Source of the DNA: Rhizobium sp.
Lineage (GTDB): Bacteria > Pseudomonadota > Alphaproteobacteria > Rhizobiales > Rhizobiaceae
NCBI GenBank assembly: GCA_027533385.1
Contig: JAPZUE010000021.1
Span: 52,481-116,480 of the forward strand
Direction of reading: 5' to 3'
DNA length: 64,000 nucleotides
Shown here: piece after piece, positions 18,301 to 25,971 of the stretch
Layout: each line of letters opens with the position of its first letter
How positions within the stretch are numbered: position 1 is the first letter of the stretch
Program-made: the position numbers and the translations under genes
The notes under the pieces: generated by a model
Database searches by the model: none
Told to the model about the DNA's origin: nothing
What the model saw: only the letters and a program-made list of their open reading frames with translations

Positions 18301-18443
18301 CCGGCTCGGAGATCATGCGGCGCATCGCCGTTCCGATGATCGGCGGCATGGTTTCCTCGACCCTGCTGACCTTGGTGGTGATCCCGGCGATCTATGGGAT
18401 TGTGAAGGGGAAAGGGGGTGCCGCAAAAATGTCTTCGGAATAG
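15315..18443 (+). CDS. cusA: CusA-like heavy-metal RND efflux pump
   Basis: This 1042-residue inner-membrane proton/metal antiporter of the HME-RND family drives copper and silver ions out through CusB and a TolC-like channel. The family opening is present (MIARLISWSSRNLMLVLIG), as are DAIPDLSDVQVIVYTEY, the TM4 motif GAMIDAAIVMIENAHK with the Asp of the proton relay, EFMPSLDEGTLMYMPTTLPG in the porter domain, and twelve hydrophobic helices in two sets. The length is normal. The metal preference (monovalent) follows from the family branch and the Cus-like neighbours. The end is 5 bases from the convergent MerR gene. Confidence 0.95.
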   Translation: MIARLISWSSRNLMLVLIGTVFAVATGLYALRNLPLDAIPDLSDVQVIVYTEYAGQGPQVVEDQVTYPLSTAMLTVPKSRVVRGFSFFGVSFVYVIFEDGTDPYWARSRVLEYLNTAAKRLPSGVTPTLGPDATGVGWVYQYAVLAKDLSLAETRSLQDWKLRFAAAKAEGVAEVAAVGGFVKQYNVIVDPIRLRALGIPLSGIAKALRASNADIGGRSVELSEFEFMVRGRGYLRNSADIESITLKSEAGVPVRLGDVARVELGPDERRGIAELNGEGEVASGIVIQRFGANVLSVIASAKARITEILPSLPKGVAIVPVYDRSELIERAIETLKMTLIEEMAIVALVCVVFLLHLRSALVAILMLPVGILMSFAAMKLMGLGSNIMSLGGIAIAIGAMIDAAIVMIENAHKHLERASPDKNRVDILIEAASEVGPALFFSLLIITVSFLPIFTLEAQEGRLFSPLAFTKTFAMAAAAFLSLTLVPALMVIFVRGKIVPEHRNPINRLLIWIYRPVIAGVLKAKGLTIIVALLILGASVWPARQIGSEFMPSLDEGTLMYMPTTLPGLSVTKAGELLATQDRIIKSFPEVASVFGKAGRALTATDPAPLEMFETIINLKPKAEWRLGVTTESLRAEMDKALQFPGVSNAWTMPIRARIDMLATGIRTPVGIKVFGPDLGEIEALSRQVEAVVKAVPGTSSAYAERVIGGYYLDIVPDRVELGRYGLVIGDVQDVIASALGGESVTSTVEGRERYSVNIRYPRDLRSSPEAIATEVLVPLPKGGFVPLGAVAEVKLMRGATSIRTENGQLAVYIFVDMAGRDLGGYVAEAREAVAKEVTFPPGTYIQWSGQFEYLERAEARLKIVVPLTLMIIFLLLYLNFRALTETLIVMLSLPFALIGGLWLMWWMGFNMSVAVAVGFIALAGVAAETGVIMLIYLDHALKEGRAASTAEGRPFTPDDLHRAIMVGAVERVRPKMMTVIAIMAGLIPILWSTGTGSEIMRRIAVPMIGGMVSSTLLTLVVIPAIYGIVKGKGGAAKMSSE

Positions 18444-18448
18444 CCCCC

Positions 18449-18919
18449 TTAGACAGCCCGCCCATGATCTTGATGGCACTTGCCATGATCGGCGAGAGAC
18501 TCAATGATCTTGCAATCGCAAGCATTGACGCCACCGGTACAAGACGTCGCGATCCTTTCAAGTTCGCCTTCGAGCAGACGCAGCCGAGCGATCTTGTCGC
18601 GCACGTCGCTGAGATGTGCGCTGGCGATGGCATGGGCGTCGTCGCAGGCCATGTCCGGTTTGTCCGAGAGCTTGAGAAGCATCCGGATGCTCTCGACCGT
18701 GAACCCAAGGTCGCGCGCATGCTTGATGAAGGCCAGTCTTTCCCGATGACGGCGGCCATAGCGCCGCTGGTTGCCTTCCGACCGCTCCGGTTCTGGTAGG
18801 AGACCGACCTGCTCATAATAGCGGATCGTCTCGACCTTGACGCCAGTTTGCACGGCAAGTGCGCCAATCGGCATCACACGTTCCGCGATAGGTATTCGGA
18901 TTTTTCCTGCATCAGGCAT
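18449..18919 (-). CDS. PbrR/CadR-like MerR-family divalent metal regulator
   Basis: This 156-residue regulator is likely a Pb(II)/Cd(II)/Zn(II)-responsive activator. It has the winged helix (TGVKVETIRYYEQVGLLPEP and NQRRYGRRHRERLAFIKHAR), a dimer helix and a metal loop with Cys in MACDDAHAIA and in TCTGGVNACDCKI, as in PbrR and CadR. A His/Cys tail (GKCHQDH) follows. I kept the ATG at 18919; a later ATG at 18874 (MPIGALAV) would match the usual family length. It is divergent from the P-type ATPase at 18994 and has a near twin at 44495. Confidence 0.9.
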   Translation of the reverse strand: MPDAGKIRIPIAERVMPIGALAVQTGVKVETIRYYEQVGLLPEPERSEGNQRRYGRRHRERLAFIKHARDLGFTVESIRMLLKLSDKPDMACDDAHAIASAHLSDVRDKIARLRLLEGELERIATSCTGGVNACDCKIIESLADHGKCHQDHGRAV

Positions 18920-18929
18920 GATTTTCCTC

Positions 18930-18960
18930 TTGAAGCTCTAGTTGCTATAGATTGTAGAGC
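18930..18960 (+). promoter_or_regulatory. MerR-type promoter of the Pb/Cd/Zn ATPase
   Basis: TTGAAG (18930-18935), a 19-base spacer containing CTCTAGTTGCTATAG, then TAGAGC (18955-18960). The long spacer with an interrupted dyad is the layout of PbrR/CadR/ZntR-controlled promoters. The regulator gene starts just to the left and the ATPase gene just to the right. Two related sites lie at 24740-24770 and 44451-44481. Confidence 0.8.
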
Positions 18961-18993
18961 GGGAGCTGGATAACATCATCAAGGAAAATTTCC

Positions 18994-21297
18994 ATGTCTA
19001 GCTCAGACTCGGAACTCGTGGTTTCTCCGCCATCGTGGAAGATTGGCGGTATGGATTGTGCTGGCTGCGCGGCAAAAATCCGAGGCGCACTGGAGCGCAT
19101 GCCAGGTGTTTCTGATGTCCGTCTCTCGGTGATGACCGAAACACTGACGCTGTCGCTTGACGAGGAGAAGACCTCGCGCGCAGCGATCGAAAAGCAAGTT
19201 TCGGGGCTTGGTTATTCCGTCAAAGCCATCGAAAAGCCTGCTGCACAAACGCCGGGAGCCGAGCCTGCTTCTTGCGGGTGCGGCCACGATCACCACAAGA
19301 ACGATGGGCACGATCACGGCCACACACACGGAGAAAAGGGTAAATCGGCCGTTATGTCCGATAGAGGCCCAAAACCTGATGCAGGTCACGGCCAGCCCGG
19401 CCATGTCCATGAGATCACGCCGGAGGGCATGAGCTGGTATCGGACCGGCAAGGGCCGTCTGGTGCTCGGCACGGGTGCGCTGCTGGCGGCAGCCTGGGGC
19501 GCCAAGTTCCTCGCGCCCGGCATCGCCAACTGGGCATTCATCGCCGCATGCCTGATCGGGGTCGCGCCGGTTGCGCGGCGGGCATTCGCGGCTTTGCGCG
19601 CCGGGATGCCGTTCACCATCGAGATGCTGATGACCATCGCCGCCGCCGGCGCGCTGGTGATCGGGGCCGCCGAGGAGGCCGCTTTGGTGGTGTTCCTCTT
19701 CGCGGTGGGTGAAGTGCTTGAAGGCGTGGCGGCGAACCGCGCGCGGGCGAGCATCAAGGCGCTCGGCGATCTCGTGCCGAAGACGGCGATCATCGAGGAA
19801 GGCGGCACGACGCGTCAGGTCGATGCTGCGACGCTCGAGATTGGTCAGATGCTGCTGGTGCGCCCCGGCGACCGGATCCCGGCTGATGGTGAGATCACGG
19901 AGGGCACCTCGGGCATTGACGAATCTCCTGTGACCGGCGAATCGGTACCAAAAACGAAAACCGTTGGCGAACCGGTCTTCGCTGGCTCAATCAACCGCGA
20001 GGCGGTGATAAGGGTGAAGGTCACCAAGGCGGCAGAAGACAACACGATTGCCCGTATCATTCGGTTGGTCGAGGAAGCGCAGGAGGCTCGCGCGCCAACC
20101 GAACGCTTTATCGACCGCTTCAGCCGCATCTACATGCCGGCGATTGTCGGCCTCGCGATCCTCGTCGCAATAGTGCCACCCCTAGCGTTCGGCGAGGACT
20201 GGAACACTTGGATCTACCGCGCGCTGGCGCTGTTGCTGATCGGCTGCCCCTGCGCACTGGTCATCTCGGTTCCGGCCTCTATCGCCTCCGCGCTTTCGGC
20301 CGGCGCTCGCCGCGGCCTGTTGATGAAAGGCGGCGTTGTTATCGAAGCGCTTGCGCGGGTGAAGACAGTGGCGTTCGACAAGACAGGCACCCTGACCATC
20401 GGCAAGCCCGTGGTGACAGATATCCGCACCTTCGGAATTGAAGAGAACGCGATGCTCGCGCTCGCTGCAGGCGTCGAGACCGGGTCGAGCCATCCTTTGG
20501 CAGAAGCCATTCTTGACGTCGCCGAGGCGCGGGGTGTCAAAGCCCGTCCCGCAACCGAAGCCCGTGCGATAGTCGGACGCGGCGTGGAGGCCAGAATCGA
20601 CGGAGAGCTGGTCTTTGTCGGATCGCCGCGTTTCGCGGCCGAAATCGGTGCCTTGTCCACCGAGATCAAAACAGCGGCGGAGGCACTCGAAGCCGAGGGC
20701 AAGACGGTTGCCGCCGTCTTCAAGGCAGGCCATGTGATCGGCCTACTTGCTCTGCGCGACGAGCCGCGCGAGGACGCCAAAGGCGCGGTCGCCGAACTGC
20801 GGGAACTCGGCGTTACCTCAGTGATGCTGACCGGCGATAATGCTCGCACCGGCGCAGCGATTGCCGGCAGCCTCGGGATGGAGCACAAGGCCGAGCTTAT
20901 GCCGGATGACAAGGTCACCGCGATCAAGGCGCTGGCTGCGGCGTATGGGGTGATGATGGTGGGCGATGGCATCAACGATGCGCCTGCGCTTGCCGCAGCC
21001 TCGGTCGGCGTTGCCATGGGCTCCGGCACGGATGTAGCGTTGGAGACGGCTGATGCCGCGCTGTTGCGTAGCCGTGTGAGCGATGTTCCACGCCTGATCC
21101 GGCTGGCCCGGGCCGCGATGGCAAACATTCACCAGAACATCTGGATCGCTTTGGGGCTTAAGGCCGTCTTTCTCGTGACCAGTGTCTTCGGCATCACCGG
21201 CCTCTGGATTGCGATTCTCGCGGATACCGGGGCGACCGTGATCGTGACACTGAACGCGCTGCGCCTCCTCTCGTTCAATCCCGATGTGCGCGGCTGA
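18994..21297 (+). CDS. Zn/Cd/Pb-type P1B ATPase (PbrA/CadA/ZntA-like)
   Basis: This 767-residue inner-membrane pump exports divalent soft metals. An HMA domain (GGMDCAGCAAKI, Cys 22 and 25) is followed by a His/Gly/Asp-rich linker (CGCGHDHHKNDGHDHGHTHG). Eight membrane helices carry the ion motif GCPCALVISVPASI, typical of Zn/Cd/Pb pumps rather than Cu pumps. The catalytic motifs are TGES, DKTGTLT, SSHPLAEA and MVGDGINDAPAL. The final helix region (LADTGATVIVTLNALRLL) is complete. It begins a plus-strand operon that reaches at least 23369. A close relative is truncated at 42515-44416. Confidence 0.94.
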   Translation: MSSSDSELVVSPPSWKIGGMDCAGCAAKIRGALERMPGVSDVRLSVMTETLTLSLDEEKTSRAAIEKQVSGLGYSVKAIEKPAAQTPGAEPASCGCGHDHHKNDGHDHGHTHGEKGKSAVMSDRGPKPDAGHGQPGHVHEITPEGMSWYRTGKGRLVLGTGALLAAAWGAKFLAPGIANWAFIAACLIGVAPVARRAFAALRAGMPFTIEMLMTIAAAGALVIGAAEEAALVVFLFAVGEVLEGVAANRARASIKALGDLVPKTAIIEEGGTTRQVDAATLEIGQMLLVRPGDRIPADGEITEGTSGIDESPVTGESVPKTKTVGEPVFAGSINREAVIRVKVTKAAEDNTIARIIRLVEEAQEARAPTERFIDRFSRIYMPAIVGLAILVAIVPPLAFGEDWNTWIYRALALLLIGCPCALVISVPASIASALSAGARRGLLMKGGVVIEALARVKTVAFDKTGTLTIGKPVVTDIRTFGIEENAMLALAAGVETGSSHPLAEAILDVAEARGVKARPATEARAIVGRGVEARIDGELVFVGSPRFAAEIGALSTEIKTAAEALEAEGKTVAAVFKAGHVIGLLALRDEPREDAKGAVAELRELGVTSVMLTGDNARTGAAIAGSLGMEHKAELMPDDKVTAIKALAAAYGVMMVGDGINDAPALAAASVGVAMGSGTDVALETADAALLRSRVSDVPRLIRLARAAMANIHQNIWIALGLKAVFLVTSVFGITGLWIAILADTGATVIVTLNALRLLSFNPDVRG

Positions 21298-21318
21298 TCG
21301 CAGAAGAGGAGCCCTGCC

Positions 21319-21930
21319 ATGATCGCGATGGAAGCCGTCAGCTATCTCCTTTTTTGTGTCTACCTCGTGAGTTTTTTTGGCTTGAGCGCCATGGCCGCAC
21401 GGGATGCGGGGCGCTCGGTCTGGCTGTTTAGCAAGGGAAAGGAGCCGCAAGCCCTTCCAGCATGGTTGTTCCGCATTGCCTTTGCCGGTGCTGCAATCCT
21501 GCCTCTGATCCGGGCGTTTACGGGTGGCCCGCTCTTGCATGACCCTATCTTCTCGGCGCTTGACGGAGTCGCAGCGGATGTTGTCGGCCACCTGCTTGTT
21601 GCCATCGGCGCCATGATTGCCGCCACATCACAAATGCACATGGGTGCATCATGGCGCATCGGTGCTGCCGAGGGCGAAACCGGAGCCATCGTCGATACCG
21701 GGCCGTTCGCGCTCTCGCGCAATCCGGTATTCGTCGGGCAAATCATCCTGTTCATTGGGCTGCTGCTTGTTTTCCCCGATTTCCTTCAGGCGGCGCTGAC
21801 CCTTGCTCTCGTTGTCGCAATCCGGCTTCAGGTCAAAATCGAAGAGCGCGTTCTCGCAGCGACGCTGGGCGAACCTTATCTCGCCTATAGCCGTCGCGTT
21901 GGTCGATGGTTCGGCCTGAGAAAAGCCTGA
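21319..21930 (+). CDS. Isoprenylcysteine/phospholipid methyltransferase-family membrane protein
   Basis: This 203-residue protein has four or five hydrophobic helices and a C-terminal block typical of ICMT/PEMT-type membrane methyltransferases: VDTGPFALSRNPVFVGQIILF, then RLQVKIEERVLAATLGEPYLAYSRRVGRW. These enzymes methylate lipids or prenylated ends using S-adenosylmethionine. Homologs are often found next to heavy-metal ATPases, with unknown substrate. An AGAGGAG ribosome-binding site precedes the ATG. Its stop overlaps the start of the next gene (TGATG), so the two are coupled. Confidence 0.87.
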   Translation: MIAMEAVSYLLFCVYLVSFFGLSAMAARDAGRSVWLFSKGKEPQALPAWLFRIAFAGAAILPLIRAFTGGPLLHDPIFSALDGVAADVVGHLLVAIGAMIAATSQMHMGASWRIGAAEGETGAIVDTGPFALSRNPVFVGQIILFIGLLLVFPDFLQAALTLALVVAIRLQVKIEERVLAATLGEPYLAYSRRVGRWFGLRKA

Positions 21931-22496
21931 TGGAACTGGTTCAATCGTTCATTCGAGACTACGGAATTGCAGTCTATGCGATCCTCTTCGCCTATTGTGC
22001 GCTGAAAAGCGGCTCCCTTCCGCTGTTTGCAGGTTTTGCTGCACAGACCGGAAACCTCGATCTCGCGACCGTCAGTGCCGCGACCTTCATGGGCGGCTAT
22101 CTCGGAGATGAAGCCCGATTCTGGATTTCCAGGCGCTTTGGCAATGGCATCTTTGAGAAATACCCCAGGATCAACCGCCTGGTCGAGACCGGTAAGCATT
22201 TGCTCGAGCGATATGGCTCGGCCTACATCTTTCTCTATCGCTATCCCAAGGGCATGCGCACCATCGGCGCACTGCCGCTTGGCCTGACAAGCATCCGCTG
22301 GCGCACCTTCACGTTTCTCAACGCCGCATCAGCCGCGGTGTGGACGATACTCCTTGTCGGGGTCGGCTATCTCTTTGGCAGCGCAATCGAGCAAGCCGTT
22401 GCGTCCAATTGGGGGTTCTACAGCGTTCTGGCGCTCGTGCTTTTTGTGGGTATGACGCTTTTCGCCTGGCGATATGCGATGCGCATTCAGACATAA
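21930..22496 (+). CDS. DedA-like membrane protein
   Basis: This 188-residue membrane protein belongs to the DedA/SNARE-associated family. It has the family features GSLPLFAGFAAQTG, a glycine-rich GGYLGDEARFWISRRFG, then RYGSAYIFLYRYPKGMRTIGALPLG and a final helical hairpin. Some DedA proteins recycle undecaprenyl phosphate across the membrane. That is suggestive because known lead operons carry a C55-pyrophosphate phosphatase (PbrB) in this place. I chose the ATG at 21930, overlapping the previous stop. The lead link is an inference. Confidence 0.85.
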   Translation: MELVQSFIRDYGIAVYAILFAYCALKSGSLPLFAGFAAQTGNLDLATVSAATFMGGYLGDEARFWISRRFGNGIFEKYPRINRLVETGKHLLERYGSAYIFLYRYPKGMRTIGALPLGLTSIRWRTFTFLNAASAAVWTILLVGVGYLFGSAIEQAVASNWGFYSVLALVLFVGMTLFAWRYAMRIQT

Positions 22497-22497
22497 A

Positions 22498-23034
22498 ATG
22501 GCGGATTCTGGAATGACCCTCGAGAAACGAATGACCGCAAGGCTCTTGCAGATTGCTGCAATCCTATTCGCTTGTTTCATGATCGACCAGATCAGCAAAT
22601 GGATCATCCTCGAACAGGTGATGGTACCAGCGCGCGTGATCCCCGTGACGTCGTTCTTTAACCTGACATTGGGCTTCAACACCGGGGTCAGCTTCGGATT
22701 TTTCAAGGATACACTCGCGGAATGGCCCGGTGTGCTTGCCGCGTTCAAGGCAACGATGATTATCGGGCTCGTTATCTGGGCCGCACTGACAGGAAGCCGA
22801 ATGGAAAGCTCGGGTCTTGCGATGATTGCGGGCGGCGCGCTTGGAAATGCCGTAGACCGCTGGCGGCAAGGAGCGGTGACTGATTTTCTCGATTTTCATT
22901 GGATGGATTGGCATTGGCCGACCTTCAACATAGCCGATGTCGCAATTGTGGGGGGAGCCGGTCTTACTATTCTGGCGGCTTTTTTGCCCGCACAGTTAGC
23001 ACGGTCCCAGATTGAAAAACCGAAGCATTCATGA
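22498..23034 (+). CDS. lspA: Signal peptidase II (PbrC-like)
   Basis: This 178-residue aspartyl protease of the inner membrane cleaves lipoprotein signal peptides. Four helices are visible, with the conserved blocks GFNTGVSFGFF, the catalytic Asp in GGALGNAVDRWRQGAVTDFLDF and the second Asp in WPTFNIADVAIV. I chose the ATG at 22498, one base after the DedA gene; an ATG at 22513 is an alternative. Extra copies of lspA are typical of lead-resistance operons (pbrC). It overlaps the next gene by four bases. Confidence 0.93.
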   Translation: MADSGMTLEKRMTARLLQIAAILFACFMIDQISKWIILEQVMVPARVIPVTSFFNLTLGFNTGVSFGFFKDTLAEWPGVLAAFKATMIIGLVIWAALTGSRMESSGLAMIAGGALGNAVDRWRQGAVTDFLDFHWMDWHWPTFNIADVAIVGGAGLTILAAFLPAQLARSQIEKPKHS

Positions 23035-23369
23035 CGCTTTGGCAGAGCCTCCAGCGGATAGGTGCTGTTTCGATCTATGCCGCAATCGGAGCCCTGCTTG
23101 GCCTATTTCTGGGGCTATTGCTCATCTATCCGTTCCTTCAACTGGCCTTCTGGCCCGATTTCGTGAAATCCGGGGCGTTTTGGACGCCGCACATCGCAAG
23201 CATCGCTGGAGGCGCTTTGGCCGGCCTGGGCTATCTGAAAAGCAACGCTGGTCCCAATGCAACTGCAGCAGAGAAAGCCGCCGGAGCTCTTTTGTCGTCG
23301 GGAAACCATGAGGATGGGCTGATCGACGAAGGTAAACAGAACATTGAATCGATTGAGAAAAACAGCTGA
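23031..23369 (+). CDS. Small membrane protein after lspA
   Basis: This 112-residue protein has two hydrophobic segments (about residues 11-38 and 53-67) and a polar, acidic C-terminal tail. I do not recognise a family. The ATG overlaps the lspA stop by four bases, so it is probably translated from the same message. It may be an accessory membrane factor of the metal operon. Confidence 0.72.
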   Translation: MTLWQSLQRIGAVSIYAAIGALLGLFLGLLLIYPFLQLAFWPDFVKSGAFWTPHIASIAGGALAGLGYLKSNAGPNATAAEKAAGALLSSGNHEDGLIDEGKQNIESIEKNS

Positions 23370-23447
23370 GCAAATTTTGCGTGAATTGAACGCGTGTTTC
23401 GTAAGTTGCCTCTCACAACAGGGACAACAACGAAAAGCGTCACGACA

Positions 23448-24074
23448 ATGCGTCATTCTTGGAAGCGGCTGATTGCCACCCTCGGTTTCATGGTGGCTGG
23501 GCATTTTGGTTCGGCAATCGCGGATAGCCGGACAGATCTTGCTCACCTGCATCCTGGCCAGAGGTCAGCACCGCCGATCGGTTGGATGCAGTTCTGTCGT
23601 GAGGTGCCGGGTGAATGCGGAACACCGCAGGCCTCGGCAAAGCCGATGACTGTTTCAGAGGCGCGCTGGCGCGAACTGGTCGAGGTCAATCTGCATTTCA
23701 ACCGGTCGATCATCGCGATGACGGATCAGGTCCAATACGGCGTGATGGAACACTGGACCTACGCCAAAACAGGCAAAGGCGATTGCGAGGACTACGTTCT
23801 CGAAAAGCGTCGCGAATTGGTGCGGCGCGGCTGGCCCGCCTCAACGTTGTTGATCACCGTCGTTCTGGACAAGGAGGGCAATGGACACGCGGTCCTCACG
23901 GTGGTCACCGACCGCGGCGAGTTTGTGCTGGACAATCAGACCGACCAAATCCTGCCGTGGTCAAAAAGCGAATTGACGTTCATCAAGCGCCAGTCACCCA
24001 CTGATCCGAACGCTTGGATCGAGTTGGGGCGAACGTTGGGGCGGCCTGATATCGTAACCGCGGGCACCCGCTGA
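23448..24074 (+). CDS. Transglutaminase-like cysteine peptidase (BTLCP/LapG-like)
   Basis: This 208-residue exported protein has a signal peptide (MRHSWKRLIATLGFMVAGHF) and the BTLCP core: catalytic Cys in GKGDCEDYVLEKR, His in GNGHAVLTVVTDRGEFVLDN and the Asp in that last block. LapG, the best-studied member, cleaves surface adhesins in the periplasm under c-di-GMP control. No LapD-like partner is seen here. I chose the ATG at 23448 to give a normal signal peptide. It may be the last gene of the metal-ATPase operon, 78 bases after the previous gene. Confidence 0.88.
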   Translation: MRHSWKRLIATLGFMVAGHFGSAIADSRTDLAHLHPGQRSAPPIGWMQFCREVPGECGTPQASAKPMTVSEARWRELVEVNLHFNRSIIAMTDQVQYGVMEHWTYAKTGKGDCEDYVLEKRRELVRRGWPASTLLITVVLDKEGNGHAVLTVVTDRGEFVLDNQTDQILPWSKSELTFIKRQSPTDPNAWIELGRTLGRPDIVTAGTR

Positions 24075-24077
24075 ACC

Positions 24078-24728
24078 TTACGGTTTGGGTGCCAGCAGCG
24101 GCGCCAGAATCTTGTCAAATTGATCGAGTGTCAGCGCGCCCGTATGCTTTTCGCCATTGACGAAAAAGGTCGGTGTTGAGTTCACACCGAACTCTTTCGT
24201 TGCGCGTTGCGCGGTCGACATGATCCCGCGGTAGAGTTTTTCATCGCTGAGGCAGGCTTCGAAGGTCTCTTTCGTAAATCCGGCAAAGCGAACCGTACTC
24301 AGCAGAGCTTCCACTGGTTTTTCTGCATGCCCCCACGTTTCCTTGGTTCGATAAAGAAGATCGAGCGTCGGATACCACCTTTGTTCCCCCGAGCATCTCG
24401 CAAGCATGAAGCCTGCGGTGGCAAGCTGATCGAGCGGAAATTCACGCATGATGAACCGGACTTTCCCGGTATCGATGTATTTCTGCTTCAACGCAGGCCA
24501 AGTCTCGGTATGAAACCGCATGCAATGGTGGCATGTGATCGAGGCGTATTCGACAATGGTCACGGGAGCTTCGACATTCCCGAAGACCTTGTCAGGAAGA
24601 TCGGTCGGCTCCACGAGTCGCGATGCGATTGACGGTGTCGTCTGCGCTAGCCCGAGAGATGGCACTGCAAGCAGCGAAACCGCCGCGAGAGTTGGCAAAA
24701 AATGTCGGCGATCCATGCATGACTCCAT
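24078..24728 (-). CDS. DsbA-family thiol oxidoreductase
   Basis: This 216-residue periplasmic protein has a signal peptide (RRHFLPTLAAVSLLAVPSLG) and a thioredoxin fold with a helical insert. The active site is CHHC in ASITCHHCMRFH, and the cis-Pro loop is STPTFFVNG. It resembles DsbA-like oxidoreductases such as BdbD or ScsC-type copper-tolerance proteins. The ATG at 24728 has an AAGAGG ribosome-binding site; the ATG at 24716 is an alternative. A MerR-type promoter lies directly upstream, so this gene is probably induced by the same metal as the ATPase at 18994. Confidence 0.9.
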   Translation of the reverse strand: MESCMDRRHFLPTLAAVSLLAVPSLGLAQTTPSIASRLVEPTDLPDKVFGNVEAPVTIVEYASITCHHCMRFHTETWPALKQKYIDTGKVRFIMREFPLDQLATAGFMLARCSGEQRWYPTLDLLYRTKETWGHAEKPVEALLSTVRFAGFTKETFEACLSDEKLYRGIMSTAQRATKEFGVNSTPTFFVNGEKHTGALTLDQFDKILAPLLAPKP

Positions 24729-24739
24729 CGTTTCAGCCT

Positions 24740-24770
24740 CTTGTAATTGCTGTAGCCACTTGAGGTTCAA
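24740..24770 (-). promoter_or_regulatory. MerR-type metal promoter of the DsbA-family gene
   Basis: On the minus strand: TTGAAC (24770-24765), a 19-base spacer containing CTCAAGTGGCTACAG, then TACAAG (24745-24740). It shares the spacer length and the core GTGGCTA with the promoter at 44451-44481, and the overall pattern with that at 18930-18960. No MerR gene is adjacent, so control in trans by the regulator at 18449 or 44495 is inferred. Confidence 0.7.
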
Positions 24771-24918
24771 GAGGAGGTTGATGCAATGGCCCATCAAAAC
24801 ATCAAAATTCCGCGAGCTCGGCATTTCGACCTTGAACCCGGGCGTCGTTCGGCCTTTAGGAGTCCATTCAGGCTGTTTCTTCATGGCCTGTCAGGCATAG
24901 ATGAGCTAGACGTCCACC

Positions 24919-25935
24919 ATGAATTTCAGTTCTCTAAAAAACCGGAAAGGCTTTGCTGCGACACTCGTTGCGGCTGCCCTGCTGCTTTCTGGCTGCTTGA
25001 CTACCGAAATGGACAACAAGCATTTGCAGCCCATTCCACCGCATCTCATGTCGAGCATGTCCGAAAAAGGAATGAGCGCCGCAGACCCAATCCTGGTGCG
25101 AATATTCAAAAAAGAGAGCGAGCTCGAGGTCTGGAAACGCGACCATTCCGGAAAATACGCGCTCCTGAAAACCTATCCGATGTGTCGATGGTCCGGCCAA
25201 CTCGGCCCGAAAAGGCGCGAAGGTGACAGGCAGGCCCCCGAGGGGTTCTATTCTGTCGCGCCCGAGCTGATGAACCCGCGTTCTCAGTTTTATCTCTCAT
25301 TCAACCTTGGTTACCCCAACGCGCTCGAACGTTCGCTCGGGTACACAGGCTCGGCCTTGATGGTGCATGGCGCATGCACCTCTTCCGGCTGCTTTGCCAT
25401 GACCGATAATGGCGTAGCGGAAATCTACGCGCTGGCGCGCGAGGCGTTTTCGGGTGGCCAAAAGAGTTTTCAGGTCCAGGCATTGCCCTTCCGGATGACT
25501 CCGGAAAACATGGCAAAACACCGAAATAACGCAAATATCGCCTTTTGGCGGAACCTCAAGGAGGGCTCGGACCATTTTGAGGCGACAAAGCAGGCGCCCC
25601 GCGTTGCCGCTTGTGGTCGACGCTATGTCTTCGATCCCAAGGAGGGTGCTGGACCATTCATTCCGGGCGCTGCGTGTCCGCCCTATGAAGAAGATCCGGC
25701 GATTGCCGCAGCGGTCGCGGACAAGAAGGCTCAAGATGAAAAACGGCTTGCTGAACTTGTGACCAAGGGAGTCCCTGCACTGAGCCTTGCTCACGTCGAT
25801 GGCGGGATGCACCCAAGTTTCCGGTCTCTTCTCAAATCGTTGGGACCGGAGCGCTTGCAGGCAATGACCTCTGGGCGCGTGGAAATCAGCCGTCCGGATG
25901 CCGCATTGCTCGATCCCTTCACTGCGCTCGAGTGA
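24919..25935 (+). CDS. YafK-like L,D-transpeptidase lipoprotein
   Basis: This 338-residue protein has a lipoprotein signal (ALLLSGCLTT) and a YkuD catalytic domain in the middle: HGACTSSGCFAMTD with the nucleophilic Cys, in the family pattern HG-x-SxGC. Such enzymes cross-link peptidoglycan or attach/detach proteins from it. Upstream are RRE-rich KRREGDRQAPEG and FYLSFNLGYPNALERS blocks that match the YafK branch. The C-terminal 100 residues have no clear domain. It stands between the DsbA-family gene and mur. Confidence 0.9.
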   Translation: MNFSSLKNRKGFAATLVAAALLLSGCLTTEMDNKHLQPIPPHLMSSMSEKGMSAADPILVRIFKKESELEVWKRDHSGKYALLKTYPMCRWSGQLGPKRREGDRQAPEGFYSVAPELMNPRSQFYLSFNLGYPNALERSLGYTGSALMVHGACTSSGCFAMTDNGVAEIYALAREAFSGGQKSFQVQALPFRMTPENMAKHRNNANIAFWRNLKEGSDHFEATKQAPRVAACGRRYVFDPKEGAGPFIPGAACPPYEEDPAIAAAVADKKAQDEKRLAELVTKGVPALSLAHVDGGMHPSFRSLLKSLGPERLQAMTSGRVEISRPDAALLDPFTALE

Positions 25936-25971
25936 GAAAGGGTTGGCGCTCGTTGGCAGGGTAGGGTGCCA

